Shown one piece after another: positions 13,761 through 25,633 of a stretch of DNA of 64,000 bases. Position 1 is the stretch's first letter; each line of letters starts with the position of its first letter. The notes beneath the pieces were generated by a model that searched no databases, was not told where the DNA came from, and worked only from the letters and a program-made list of their open reading frames with translations. The stretch lies in NCBI GenBank assembly GCA_013399015.1, contig VWZX01009107.1:807598-871597 (forward strand). Direction: 5' to 3'. Made by a program: the position numbers and the translations under genes. This DNA comes from Galbula dea (taxonomy: Eukaryota > Chordata > Aves > Piciformes > Galbulidae).

Positions 13761-16700
13761 TTTAGCCAAATCAAGGATGCCAGTGTAGTAGGAATTCCTG
13801 CATCACATCCCTCTCTTTGTAAATACATCGCACCCACTCATTTGCTTGCACTTTATAGCAACCACTCTCTCCAAATAACCTAAAAGGCTTTGCAGCACTT
13901 GCACCAACAGATGGAGTCAGCTATGTGGACTATGTACTTTATCTACATCATTTAAGCCTTGTCTGCTCTAAGAGAAATTATGCTATTACTTTACTGATGA
14001 AACACACCTGCTACCCAAACCACATTTAAGGCCCTTTTTGCCTCACTAGGAAAACTCTAAATTCAAAATCCTACATCTGCAACTGCCAAATCAGCATGGC
14101 TCACCAAGAAGACCATGCAGACAAGCTCTGTTCTATTCTGTGCCAATAGCCTATTACAGAACTGTATTTTGAGTGCTAGAGCCTTTAGAAGGAAATGACC
14201 AAGTAATTTCTCACCAAATCAAATCATATCTAGCATAACTTTTCGTTGAGGGTATTCTGCATGTATCCTGGAATTTGCTTTCTGGGGAGACATCAGGCAC
14301 AGCTGCATGTCTGGTAAATATGTGTGTTTGGTTTTTTATGTATGGGTGTGTGTGAAATTAAATTCAATTTGATTCAATAATACTTCACCAGCATGGCAAG
14401 CTGGCTCAATGTTGCCTAAGAAAAATGAACAGACCCTTGAGGTAGCTGTCACCAGCTGGTACAACGCAGTTAGGATAGGGTTTAATTCTGTATCTGGGGT
14501 TTTATCCCATCTATCTATTCACCACTACAGCCCATTTCCCATCCTGCTCTGTCATTTTCAACAGTAACCTGCCATCTGAGAGTACCTCACAATACAATGC
14601 CATCCTTGCATTCTCTTCCAAGGGTCAGGAATATTTTTTCTTTAGGCTTTTTGACAAATACATTTTATGATTTCAGATGATAACCAAAAAAGTCTTTCTG
14701 AAACACCCTCAGACTTTGGATGTTGCTAAGAGGATTGCTGCCTTTCATTTTTCCCTACTAGATTCTCTGTTCAGATGCCTTTGAGGGGGCCTTTCTTTTT
14801 GTATGGTGGTGTCACGTTAACAGGTTTAGAAGGAGCCATTATGATCTACTCAAGTGATGCTGTGCATAACTCAAGCTTTATCAATTCTGTGGATTAATTC
14901 TTGCAAGTTATTGATGCTGTAGGTATTGTAGCCACTCATTTTGCATTTTTGGTGCCACAGAACTCAACCTATCAGAATTATGGGGCCAAGAAATGATGGC
15001 ATTGAGGTTGTTTTCACATTTGATGCTCCTGTGTTCCTGTATTGCAGCAGAAGGAATGACTCCCCACTATGGTGAGATAACACCTGAGAAATATGATCTT
15101 GAGCAAGCCATTTACTAGAATGTTCTCCTTCTCCAGATCTTGCTTTATAGTGCAACATAGTCAGGCATTTTTTGTTCATATTAGGCTTTTACAACCTTTA
15201 CAATTTGTAAACTTCAGAAATTGAAGCTTCTAGACTCTTCCATTATGAAGCTGAGCTTTGTATAATTTAAGATATATTCAGTGTTTCTATCTCTGCAATT
15301 AAGTTTTCATCTGGTTTTGTTACTTTGAGCACCTTCTGAATTTATTTTCCAAAAGCTTAACAGGCACTATGTCAAAAGGATTCTGCTGAAATTATATCTT
15401 CTCCTTGCTTGTGTTTATGGCCTTTGTTTTAAGAATAATTATTAGGTTTTGACTTAATGAAATAGGGTGTAGAAAATCATCAAATTGGTTTGAAAAATCT
15501 TATGATTTAAGAAAAACCATGCTTGTTTTGTTTCCCAGTTTCTAAGTCTACAGGGTCCACTTGGGACCTTTGCAGAGTTTAAAGTGAAAGTCCTCAAACA
15601 GCAGCCTGCAAGACCGTTTGTGGTTTATAAATCAACAGTGTCAGTCTCTAGAACCACACTAACCACTAGCACTTTATAGACTCATCAGTCAACAGGCTGA
15701 TAATGAAATACCTGTGGTCCTTGAGAGAGTTTGAGAATTGACAGGGAGTTGTTGCTGAGACTGGCAATGCCTTCTGTACTGCTATGGGAATTACTAAATG
15801 ATTTTTGTCTGACTTTTTTAACACAAAAGTAGAATTTTCAAGAGCATTTGACTGGAGATAGGATTTTAAAGAAAAAAATGACAAACACCATGGGACTCAC
15901 AATGAAATTGTAACAATTGATATCACTCCATTTTTAAGCTATTTTAAGATCTATAACGAAAGAGAAAGCTTCCTGCTTTTATTTTACATCATCATCTATA
16001 GGATACAGATGCAGTTTTGTGGTTAGTTTTTCACAAAGGAATACAAATTTTATTTTCATGGGTGATGTTACTATTGTTCAGGCATTTTACTAGGTTTTCA
16101 GGTCTCAGTTGTGTTCTATTAAAGACAATGGGAGTCTTTCCAGATGTGTTTGATGACATGCAATCAAGCATTTAGAGAAGCTGACGAAAAATAGGTTTTC
16201 TCATACTATGGCTAAAAGAGAAATTTCTTCTAGTTCCTGGAGCTAAAAATATTCCTCCCATCCATCCCCTCTTCCTATTTCCCAGACTGGCCCTGTCAGC
16301 TACATGGAGGAAGGGACTCACAGGTGTTCTTCAGAGGGACGGACTTGACTTCAAAATACATCAGATTAATGTTTGCATTTCAGGGACCCAAGACCACATT
16401 TTCACAACTACATGCAAACATTTTTATTCCCTGTAATAGCCAGTTTAGTACCTTGATGGTAAAAGTTGAGCAACATTACTTTTCAGCAGTATCTATAACT
16501 ACATTCTATGCTACAGACTGTATGTATAGCTACGTACACATGGTAGGAGAGTGCCAGGGCTGGTAAGCAAGAGTGCAAGGTTCTGGGAAAAGCAGAAAGC
16601 AAGAGCAAACACCAGCAGTGATAATGGCACAAGGCTTTATTTCCATTCCCTGTACCTCAAGTCACACCAGCCACAACATGTCACTATTTACAGCAAGTAT

Positions 16701-16919
16701 TTGTAGCTGCAGTGCCGTTGGGCAGCCTTACATCTGCCAGTAAGGGTCTCATGTGGCATCACGTCATGGTACAGTGAATTTACTTAAGAGACCTGGGGCT
16801 TGTTTCCAAAGACAAGGGCTTCCCTGAGTAAAACTGCTAGTTCCCTGTGATGCCTGTGCCCTATATGGCCACAGTGCAAACACTGTGGGTACCCTGGGCT
16901 GCCCTAATCAAATCTGTAC
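13761..16919. other. Intron sequence between the 13.5 kb block and the internal CpG island
   Basis: AT-rich unique sequence. A short 'aaagacaatgggagtctttc' segment at about 16121-16140 looks like another relic of the old palindromic repeat class. Otherwise nothing is recognised. Confidence 0.55.
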
Positions 16920-17362
16920 CAGGGTATGGCCGCACACACGTCGGGAACAAGGCAGGCGAACGCGGAAATCCACCCACGGCCACCACACGACTGCTCCGGA
17001 CACAGGACACCCACCCATCTCCAGCGCTAGCACTGTTCTGGGTGTTACTACTGCCAGCACTGGGCAGACACAGGGCATCTGCTGTGCTGAAAACACACCA
17101 CGTTTCACCGAGGGGGTGCTGGCTAATGGCTGCTGGGAGCCGGCGGTGACCACCGCGGTGGCAGGACAGGCCGAGGAGCGGCGGCCCGCGGGATGGCGGC
17201 TGCGACCCGAGCCGGGTCCCTCCCCTCCCTCACCGACCGCAGCATCCCTGGCACCGCCTGGCAGCGGGGCCCGGGGGAGCCAGGCCAGGCCTCGGCGGGG
17301 AGCGGGGAGTAGGCGGCAGCCGAGGGGGCTATGGGAGCTCCGCACAGGTGCTATCGCAGCCT

Positions 17363-17376
17363 GTCGCCATGGGAAC
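17363..17376 (+). promoter_or_regulatory. RFX X-box-like motif 1
   Basis: GTCGCCATGGGAAC matches the X-box inverted-repeat layout (GTNRCC, 2-base spacer, RGYAAC). The left half is good and there is one mismatch in the right half. It lies 147 bp (start to start) before a second such site inside the same CpG island. Confidence 0.4.
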
Positions 17377-17509
17377 CGCGCGGTGCGGCAGGGAGGGAGG
17401 AAAGGGAAGGATCCGGCCGGGCACGGCTACCGAGACCTCAGCACCGGCCCCCCCTCCGCGAGTGGGAGTGAGGAGCAGGAGTGTGTGTGTGTCCCGGAGG
17501 TATTTCACC

Positions 17510-17523
17510 GTTGCCATAGGAAC
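17510..17523 (+). promoter_or_regulatory. RFX X-box-like motif 2
   Basis: GTTGCCATAGGAAC has a perfect left X-box half-site (GTTGCC) and a right half differing from RGYAAC at one position. RFX-family factors bind such sites in promoters of ciliary and neuronal genes. Confidence 0.45.
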
Positions 17524-17676
17524 AGGCGGGGGGGAGGCGATGGCGGCACAGCCGCACCCTCTCCCCCTCCCCCTCCCCCGTGCCCTCAATGCCAGTCAGG
17601 CCCTCAATCAATTAATGGAGCCGCAGCGGAGCCAGCACCAGGCTAGGGGGGTGGGTGTAGCGGCGGCGCGGCCCTC

Positions 17677-17678
17677 AC
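17677..17678 (-). other. Candidate splice donor of an alternative first exon
   Basis: On the minus strand the sequence reads GGCCAGG|GTGAGGG, with the exon ending at 17679. It lies about 250 bp downstream of the start site implied by the TATA-like box. The upstream sequence carries no long ATG-initiated frame entering the donor in phase 0, so any such exon would probably be 5' UTR. Confidence 0.25.
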
Positions 17679-17957
17679 CCTGGCCTCCTCCTCGCCCCTC
17701 AGGGCAGCCCCCGCACCCAGCTGGCGTCGCGGCCCGCGGGACGCAGGCCCCCGAGGGGCGGCCCCGGCAGATGGCCCCTGCACAGCCGGCGTCTATCCGC
17801 TCCGGTCCGCTCCCGCCGCCCCCCCCCATCCCTTCCCGTACCCGGCAAGGTGCGCTCCGGAGCACCGGCGGGGAGAGACCCGCGGGCTGAGAAGGGGAGA
17901 AGTGGGGAGGGGGACGACAACAACAACAAACCCCCGAGCCCGCCCGGCGCGGCGCTT

Positions 17958-17964
17958 GTTTATA
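17958..17964 (-). promoter_or_regulatory. TATA-like box on the minus strand
   Basis: The minus strand reads GCCGTATAAACAAG in otherwise GC-rich sequence. TATAAAC in such a context is conspicuous. If used, initiation would fall near 17930 and transcription would run in the same direction as NOL4. Confidence 0.35.
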
Positions 17965-18868
17965 CGGCACCATATGGCTGCAGGGGGAGGGGGGGGAGGG
18001 AAATGTCTGCCGGCTGCCGAACCGCTGCGCTCATTATGTCGGATGGAGTCACGGTCACCGCGCCCGCCGCCAGCACCCAGCCCGCAGGGTGGGCACAGGG
18101 ACACACGGACACGGACACACAGAGCCTCTCACCGCCTCAGCTTCTATCGCTCATAGATTTGGGGGTACGGCGTGCCCTGGGACACTGAAAACCCTCTTGT
18201 ATTGCAAGGGATGGTTTTGAGCTGCAGGGAATAAAAATACAATAGTGGTCTGTCTGCCCTGGTATGGCCGGTGAGGAAAAATTCAGCCCCTTCTCCAAAT
18301 TCTGTTTATTATTTCTGTTAAATCTATTGTGTACCCTTTGTGAAGGCACAGCTCTGCTTTAAATCACAACACCGCAATGCTTGAAACGTTCAAGGGAAAT
18401 ATACAAACGTCGCCAGCCTTTCTTGTCCTAGGATTCGAGATGAAAACCTGACCCATTTCAGGGCATTTCTGTCCACTCTTGACATATATTTAAGAGTTGA
18501 AATTGAAGTTGTGGACATCAAATGCTACAGCGAGATCCACAGCGATTAATGCTTGCTTTTTCTTTTTTTGAGAGAGAGGCAGTCATTCATTTCAGAGCAA
18601 TCCTCGCCTCGCAGCGCTGATGGAGGCATGCTCGCTGCAGCGCATCCTGCCTCTGGAGAGCCTTCTCGGCTAGGGGCAGGGGAAATGCTTCGAAATGGAT
18701 CATGGCTTTCAATGATTCATAAGATAGGTGCTGAACCTCGGTATTACTAGAGAGATAAAATCCACAGACTACGGGGTCTGATAATAGGCAACTATACTAC
18801 TCTCCATATTACCTTGTAAGATTGAAGTATTGATTTTTTTTAAAGCATGGTTTGCTACTTAGCAGACC

Positions 18869-18924
18869 AATCCCACTACCGTTGTAGTCAGTGGATTTTG
18901 CTATTGACTTCAGTGGGAACAGGG
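18869..18924 (+). repeat. Relic of the same dispersed 'cttcagtggga' repeat class
   Basis: Contains TCCCACTACC, GTAGTCAGTGG and TGACTTCAGTGGGAACAGGG, a pattern of alternating GTCA/TGAC and CCACT/AGTGG blocks shared with the palindromic relic at the right end of the window and with other short relics here. Very diverged, boundaries approximate. Confidence 0.4.
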
Positions 18925-19479
18925 GTTTTTTGCCCTTAAAATGGTCTATTTCACATTATTATGGTAATGTCATTCAGCAGTTCTTAAAATTGGTTTTCTT
19001 GGCCTTGGACATTTAAAAAGATTAATGTACAAATTATTTCAGCTCAACTTATTCACCTCATTTCTGCTCATGTCATGTCCAAACTTTTGTTTAGATAAGC
19101 AAGACAGATAACATTGCTCCAGATGGTTGTGGGTGGATTGGACCTAATAGATTCTCCACTTACATGTTTTTAAGGGGTTTTTGTTTGGTTTTCAATTTTA
19201 CAGAAGCCTAGATTTAGAAACCCATTTGTAGCTCTCCTCTTGTGCGCAGCCTAGTCTGCATTTGGTTGCTCACCAAAATAGCATGCCTTCCAAAGAAAGA
19301 TTAAAAATATTAAAATGCAGCCAGCACAGTGAGTGGTGCAGTTCAACTGATGCTACACAAATGGGCTGATCCTACTGCCCAGAGATAATATACTTTTGAA
19401 TCTTGGCACCTGCCATTGGATTGGAATTCCAAATGAGAAACAGCAGGCCTCAGGGTTTGGAAATAAAGGCAACACAAGG

Positions 19480-19870
19480 AAAAAAATGTTCTCTGGCTGT
19501 TAGTAAATAATAATCTGCAGCAGCTAAGACAAATGATAAGGATCGAGAAAATGGCATAGCAGTACAGACATCAGCTAGATACTGGGGCTATGGCACAATG
19601 GCAAACACATTCAAATTCAAACTGCAAGGTGTGTCAATTATTTGCATATTTGTATCAGGACAAGCTTTCTACTGTCTAGCATCATTCTTCTTAGCAACTT
19701 TATACTATGTATCATGCTGAAATCGTGAAAAATGAAATATCATTTGAAATAAATGCTGGGAAATAGACATAGAATTTATTCAAAATTTTGCTGAAATCAA
19801 ATTTACATGAAAAATTCTCCCCCCAAAATTGTGCTTCTTCTACCTCACATTTTCCAGGCAGTTTTAATTT
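19480..19870. promoter_or_regulatory. Candidate conserved noncoding block
   Basis: AT-rich, low-redundancy sequence without recognisable repeats. It includes an octamer-like ATTTGCATAT near 19638, paired with a homeodomain-type CAATTA immediately before it, and ATAATAATC/TGATAAGG patches. Its texture resembles a developmental enhancer, but conservation cannot be judged from one sequence. Confidence 0.22.
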
Positions 19871-20023
19871 TGTTAAATTAATATTTTAAGGTTGTTTAGT
19901 GCTCATAGGTGGCCAGCAGGTATGCCTAGCTGCTTAAATACTGGTTTTGAAGATCAATATCAGTTTTGTTACCAAATTAACAAGAAGCATCAGCCTTCTT
20001 TTACCTGCTTTAATTCATTAGCT

Positions 20024-20043
20024 TTATTATTATTATTATTATT
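20024..20043. repeat. (TTA)n microsatellite
   Basis: Roughly six to seven perfect TTA units. Confidence 0.9.
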
Positions 20044-23000
20044 GTGAAATGTGTAATATGTGTTTTCCAGGCTTATTTTGCCTTCTCCAGCCTCCACCTC
20101 TCTCAAAGTTGATTTCCTTGCTTTAGAATGAGCTCATAGAGAGCTATTAAGCCAAGGTTTGTTTATACATGATTGGCTTTAACACTTAACTCCATTTGTT
20201 TCCACTCTTACTAGAAGCAAATGCAGTTCAAAGAGAGAGAAAAGGGAAAGAGATGTGAATTCTCCCCATAGCAGCTGTCCTAATGCAATAGCCACAGAAA
20301 AGGGAGAATACTTAAAAACAAGCAACCAACCAACCTCAACAGTATAATTGGGGATGGATGTATGTGTTGTGTATGTTTAGTTGGGAAGGGGACAGAATGA
20401 GCTGCACTTCTAATTGACTTAAATATATGTAGAGTTTAAAGGACCAAGATCAAGCTCATTCTCAAGGTGCTGGGTGTACATGGTGGATGCCTTGTGGCCT
20501 ATACAAAGCCCAAGCCTCACCCAAGATCTGCATTATGTCTTCAAAAGAGGGGCACAGTCTTTTTACTAAACCAATGATTCACAGAGCCTCTGCTGCTCCC
20601 ACCCCAGGAAGGGATTTCACCCAGCACAGTTCAGGATGACAGGACTGGTCCTTGAAAGCCTCACATATTTCACCAATGTGACTCCTTCCAACCTCCTACA
20701 GCTACAGTTCTTCAGCTCTTTTGCAGATCTGTTGACTCTTTCTGTTCACTTTTTGGATCTATTAGGCAATGTAGTAGTTCACTTTAAAATGTATTCACAT
20801 AACCACCTATATTGTAGTTTGTTTATTTGCCTGCTTTCAAATTGCAGCAGGCATGATAATGAAAATTTGTTAATATTTTTGAAGTCTGCATATGTGAAAA
20901 TTTTCCTGGCTTTACAGTTATTAAGAATTAATTTTCTAAAAATAAAAATAGAAAAAAGAAGCAAATCTGTTAATTACCTATAAATTCATTGAAGTTCAAT
21001 GATAAATAGGAGAAAATACATAGTTCATTAGAATTCTATTAATTAAAATGTTGTACTTATTAATAAAATTTGACCTGCTTTCTCCTATTTAGGAATGTTT
21101 TTTCCTACTCATTTTTTTATATCTCTCCTTTGGATTCAAGCTGAAAATATAAGGTTCAATTAGGAATACAGGTAAAAGAATCTTTTCCACAGTTTCCTCA
21201 ACATCTGACGTATCTTTGCCAAAACTGGGCTGTTTTGAAGAGAGTAATACTAGAATTTGCTATACAGGAGGGCAATCAGAAAGGAAGAAAACAGTCTTAC
21301 TTTAACCAGCTTTATTCACCTATAGACCTAGCTTTATTTATATTGTTTTATTTGCCTTGGTGTAAATTTAACTCCTTGAAAGCTCACCATATGCCAAATT
21401 CAGCTCTCAGTTACACCAAAATGAGGATAAGCAGGCTATGTGCACTGGTAAAACACAGCAGAGGATTTGTGTAGGTTTTCTATAGGGTCAAAGTGCAATG
21501 AATTTATAATAAATAACTGTTTGAGAAGTTTTGGGGTTTTTTCTGCTGCATCCATACAGAACTTCTTACCCCATCTCCTTGTTGGATATGCCCAAATTAA
21601 GACAAGAAGGAATAAATAGATGTGGTCTGTCTGAATTAAAGGTCTTAAATGGATGCCTGGAACTGGAATATAGCACTCATTAAAAGAAGGCTGAGCTCTT
21701 TGCTCACTATGAAGGAAATATCTTAGTATTATGGCAACCATGGCTGTGGGGCTTTGCTGAACTCTCAGAATATAAAAACATAAAGGTTATCAGATGATGT
21801 CGTTAAAAAAACCAACAAAACAAACCCAAGAACCAAACACTATACCTAGATTAAGGGAGAAGAGAATGAATTCTATTTAGTTTTCTTTTCCACTGCAGTT
21901 TCTTGAGAAATTCAATGGACAAGTCATCTAATGATATCTATGCCATACTTGCTGGTCAGAGTGGTCAAAAGCAAAGTCTTTCAGAAATTGTCACCACTTG
22001 AAAGAGCCAATTTCCTCTCATATTTGCAATTCTCTAATAATTCTGCTCTTTTTTTTTTTTCTTTCCTATCATAGTAAGACTTTGGTACTAGTTGCAACAA
22101 ATACACACCAAAAAAAAAGCTAGCACAGATAGACAAAACCAGAGAGGTGAAACCAGCACATTACTTCTCATCACAAGTGCAGTAAATTGGAAAGTGGAGG
22201 TGGTTCACTGCAAACGTTCTGTGTAAATCACAGTAATCTCATGCACTGGTCCACATAGCACAGTGCTGGTGCTCACAGACTTAATGGTCTCCTTCCTTCC
22301 TCCAGACAGGTAATATCACTACAGCAACGAGCCATTAAAACTGCTACAGTCAGACTGACCAACCAACCACCTAGTCCCAGTCTCCCAGGGAGTCTGCAGA
22401 AGATGTTTCAGAGCTCAGTAATTAGTAAATAAACAAATCCCTAAACAAAATACAGTGCACACCAATGCTCTGTGCAGTTAGGACTGAATTATTTTCCTCT
22501 GCTAGCTTCAGCCAGCCAAGGAACACACACCTAAAACGGAATAATTTATTCATGGAACAAGAGCATAAAGGCTGAGACCACCAGCAAGATGAAAATACAG
22601 CACAAAGGGGATGGGAGGATGCTGGGGTCTCACCACACTCCACAGATCTTTCCTTGTGTTGCCTGTGTGGGCTGGACCGTGACTGACCCTGATGGACACT
22701 CTATGAGAAAACACCTGGGGAGATGCTGCAAGACGCCAGGTAACAGCAAGGCAGCAGGTAAGTGCCATCACCAATGGCTGTGCTCCCATGGGAACAGAGA
22801 AGAAAGGGCAGGAATGTCACCTTGTCCTCACTTCTGCTCCAGCCAGCAAAGCTGAACTGACAGAAAGAGCATACTACATCCTTACAAGAGCCATAGAGCT
22901 ATGGTTCTCCTGTAAAATCCTTGGAAGGATTTTGGCTGAGTCAGTCAGAGTTTCTCTAGGGGCTGCAGTGCACACTTTCCACTCCCAACACCACGGGTTA

Positions 23001-25577
23001 TAAAACAATGGTCTGGCTTTGAATTACCTTTTGAGATGGTTGTCAAAGGAGTCTTAAAAGATGGGATAGGATTTAAAAGGGTGGCTGCTGAATCTTATCT
23101 CTCCACTGCTCATCAGTATTTATACCACACCATTTCTCTCAGCTTCCTTCTAAATCTTTACATCTCTGTTTTCTACTGTGCAAGCTCTCTAAACATTCAC
23201 CTTTCTTGGTGATATAACCACGAAAATCTATTTCTCTTATAAGTACTCCTTTAATTAGCTTAGTTACCTTCCCTGGACCTTTCATCTGTCATGACCTTTT
23301 AGAGATGAGGTAAATACACTAAGCATGTTATTAAAGGCAAGGACTTGCCATTTAATTAATGAGAAGAGTAAGTTTTCAGTATTATTCTCTACACTTTTCT
23401 AGATGCCTTTTTTTGTTATCCCTGCTATGCTTATTTAAGATATACTTATTGATTTGTTTGAAATATTCCCAAATATCTCCCTTGAGAGCTTATTCTAATT
23501 CTATACATTTTAAATGTGATTGAAAAGCTTGAGTTCTTCCTTTCCATTCAAAAAGCTAATGCCACAATGGCATAAAATGTAAATTATCTGGCAATGGTCT
23601 GTAGGGAATTCTGCCTGCCATGATTTCTCCTTTTTTCCTTTTTTATGATATTTCTATTTTCCCTCCCAATTCTTCCTTGACTTGCTCAACCTAATTAAGT
23701 TGCATTTCCATCTAGTGTTGAAACTCCTTCATTTGCCTGACTTTTGTGTGTGTATATATATCCATACAGACTTAGGTATATGTACATACACACGAGACTG
23801 CTTTTGTATCACTCTCAAAACACTTCCTGTGGCTTCCCAACTCATCACCAGCTTTAACTTGTAATCACTGCCAAAGTTTCAACCCTGCTTTAGTCAAGTC
23901 AGTATCAGATTGGTTTCATTTCAGAAGGAAGCCAGAACCAAATTTTCACCAGAAAATTATTTAAAAGACTTCTGAACACGACAGGTTAGAGGAACCTAAT
24001 TAACCCTTACAAACTCCAGCCTAGTTGCACCAACAAGGCATAGTTCACATTAACACTTAACAACTCTATTTTTAATTATTTCCTTATTGATTTTTTTTTC
24101 TAGTGTTGAAATGTAGCTCACTAGTCTGACATTTCTGTGAACTATCTTTACCAACATTTTTTTTCTCTTTCTATTATATTTTTTGCCATCCTCCAGTAAC
24201 ATTGCAACAGATAGTGGCAAAGAATATATTTTACTAATATTTTACTTAATTTTTAAGTTCTTTAGTGATCTTGGATTTGTATTAGTCCTAGTGATGCACT
24301 ACAATTTAATATCTTGATTTGCCATCACCTCTTTTTTCATTCCTCTATTTCTGATCATTCTTCAGTTTCATCACCTGAAAAAAGTAAACCCAGGACAGGG
24401 GTTTCCTCATCACCCACAACAGAGAAGATAAATACTGAAAAATTAAGTTCTGTGAAAACTTTTTATGTTCTTTCCTGTCTGCTAAAAGATCTGACTATAC
24501 CATAGCTGTTCTTCTCCTATTGTATCTAAATACTTGTACAACTACTTTCTTGATACTCATCTTCTATCAGTCAGGGTAGTGAGCATTAGTATATTCACAG
24601 CTTTGATTTCCCATATGCCAACACAATGTTGCTTTACCTTACAGATAGATAGATTTAGTGTCAATTGCTTCAACTCTGGGATCTGCCTTGATCAAAAGTT
24701 TTCTACAGAATCCACATGGCAGTATTGGTAGTTGTATGTGTAAGTCCAGATGCAAGCGAGAGCAGTCACAAGATGTACTCACTGAAAAAATCTACAGTGA
24801 GTTAGAGTCAGAAGTAGTTTAAGTGCAAGTGATCTCACCTCCTAAATTTTCTTAAGTACAGTCAAAATGTTATAGCATCCATCTCCTGTTGTACTAAAAA
24901 CTTGGGGGTAACAAAATTTACAAAACTTTCAGATATACAGACCTTACTGGCAATATAATACATAAAACCTCTCATTTCCCAGAGGAGCTTAATTACAGGC
25001 TCCCAAGTGAAAAAGGTTGAGTTTTTCATCCTAGGCTCAAGTAGGTCATTTAATAAAATTGTCCTTCTAAGTCTATACAGAATATTTATTTCTGGGAAAA
25101 AAAAGTCTTCACTTGAGGTAAACTCTGACCCAGATCAGGTTTATTAAGTAAAATGGTCCCTTAAGTTGAAGAGTATCCACATATACAACTAAATAGTTCA
25201 AACCCTACAATTCAATTTCAACAGCTAGCTGTAATCCCTGCAGATACACATAGCAACTGTCAGGCTTTGCAGCTTGTGGAGCTATTGAATAAGCAGTTAG
25301 AAACCTGTACAACTGTCAGTGATAAAGCTGATTATAGCTAGGGAAATACATTTGCATCCAGAAGAATGACCAATGCCATAACTTGTAGCAAGTCTTTCCT
25401 GGATATTGGTAATGCTTACCTGGATATTTCATGTTTATAAAGCATTCAAAGTATCTTGCTAGTGGAAATGTAAGGTTTTGAGGCTCATCTATTTAAACAG
25501 AACAAAAAGGTAATTTAAGAAAGCTATAGGATCACTTTCAGTGCTGCTGCAGGACAATGCAAACAACTCTCATGCAC

Positions 25578-25633
25578 CAGCTAGTGTATCCTGAGTTTTC
25601 TAAAGCAGCTAGTGTATCCTGAGTTTTCTAAAG
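25578..25633 (+). repeat. Perfect 28-bp tandem duplication
   Basis: Two identical adjacent copies of a 28-bp unit beginning CAGCTAGTGTATCC and ending TTTTCTAAAG occupy 25578-25605 and 25606-25633. Absence of any mismatch points to a recent replication slippage or an assembly artefact. Confidence 0.95.

Larger units (their letters stand above)
16920..18190. promoter_or_regulatory. Intron-internal CpG island, candidate alternative NOL4 promoter
   Basis: CpG-poor intron changes abruptly to CpG-dense, GC-rich sequence at about 16.92 kb and back at about 18.19 kb. Inside are two RFX X-box-like sites (17363-17376 and 17510-17523), an AT-rich homeodomain/PBX-like patch (about 17606-17618), a minus-strand TATA-like box (17964-17958) and a minus-strand donor-like CCAGG|GTGAGG (exon end 17679). 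The minus-strand signals are ordered as TATA, then about 250 bp, then donor, which suits a noncoding alternative first exon of NOL4. Open frames across the island are what GC-rich sequence gives by chance, and none resembles a known protein. A promoter of a plus-strand transcript is the main alternative. Confidence 0.55.

Noticed and set aside
16885..17646. 253-codon plus-strand frame in the internal CpG island
   Set aside because: Overlapping frames on both strands are also open, so this reflects GC content. No known protein was recognised.
22490..22760. Possible plus-strand exon bounded by a pyrimidine-rich AG (about 22505) and CAG|GTAAGT (22758)
   Set aside because: Isolated splice-like signals are common. 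The enclosed frames resemble no protein and no partner exon was seen.
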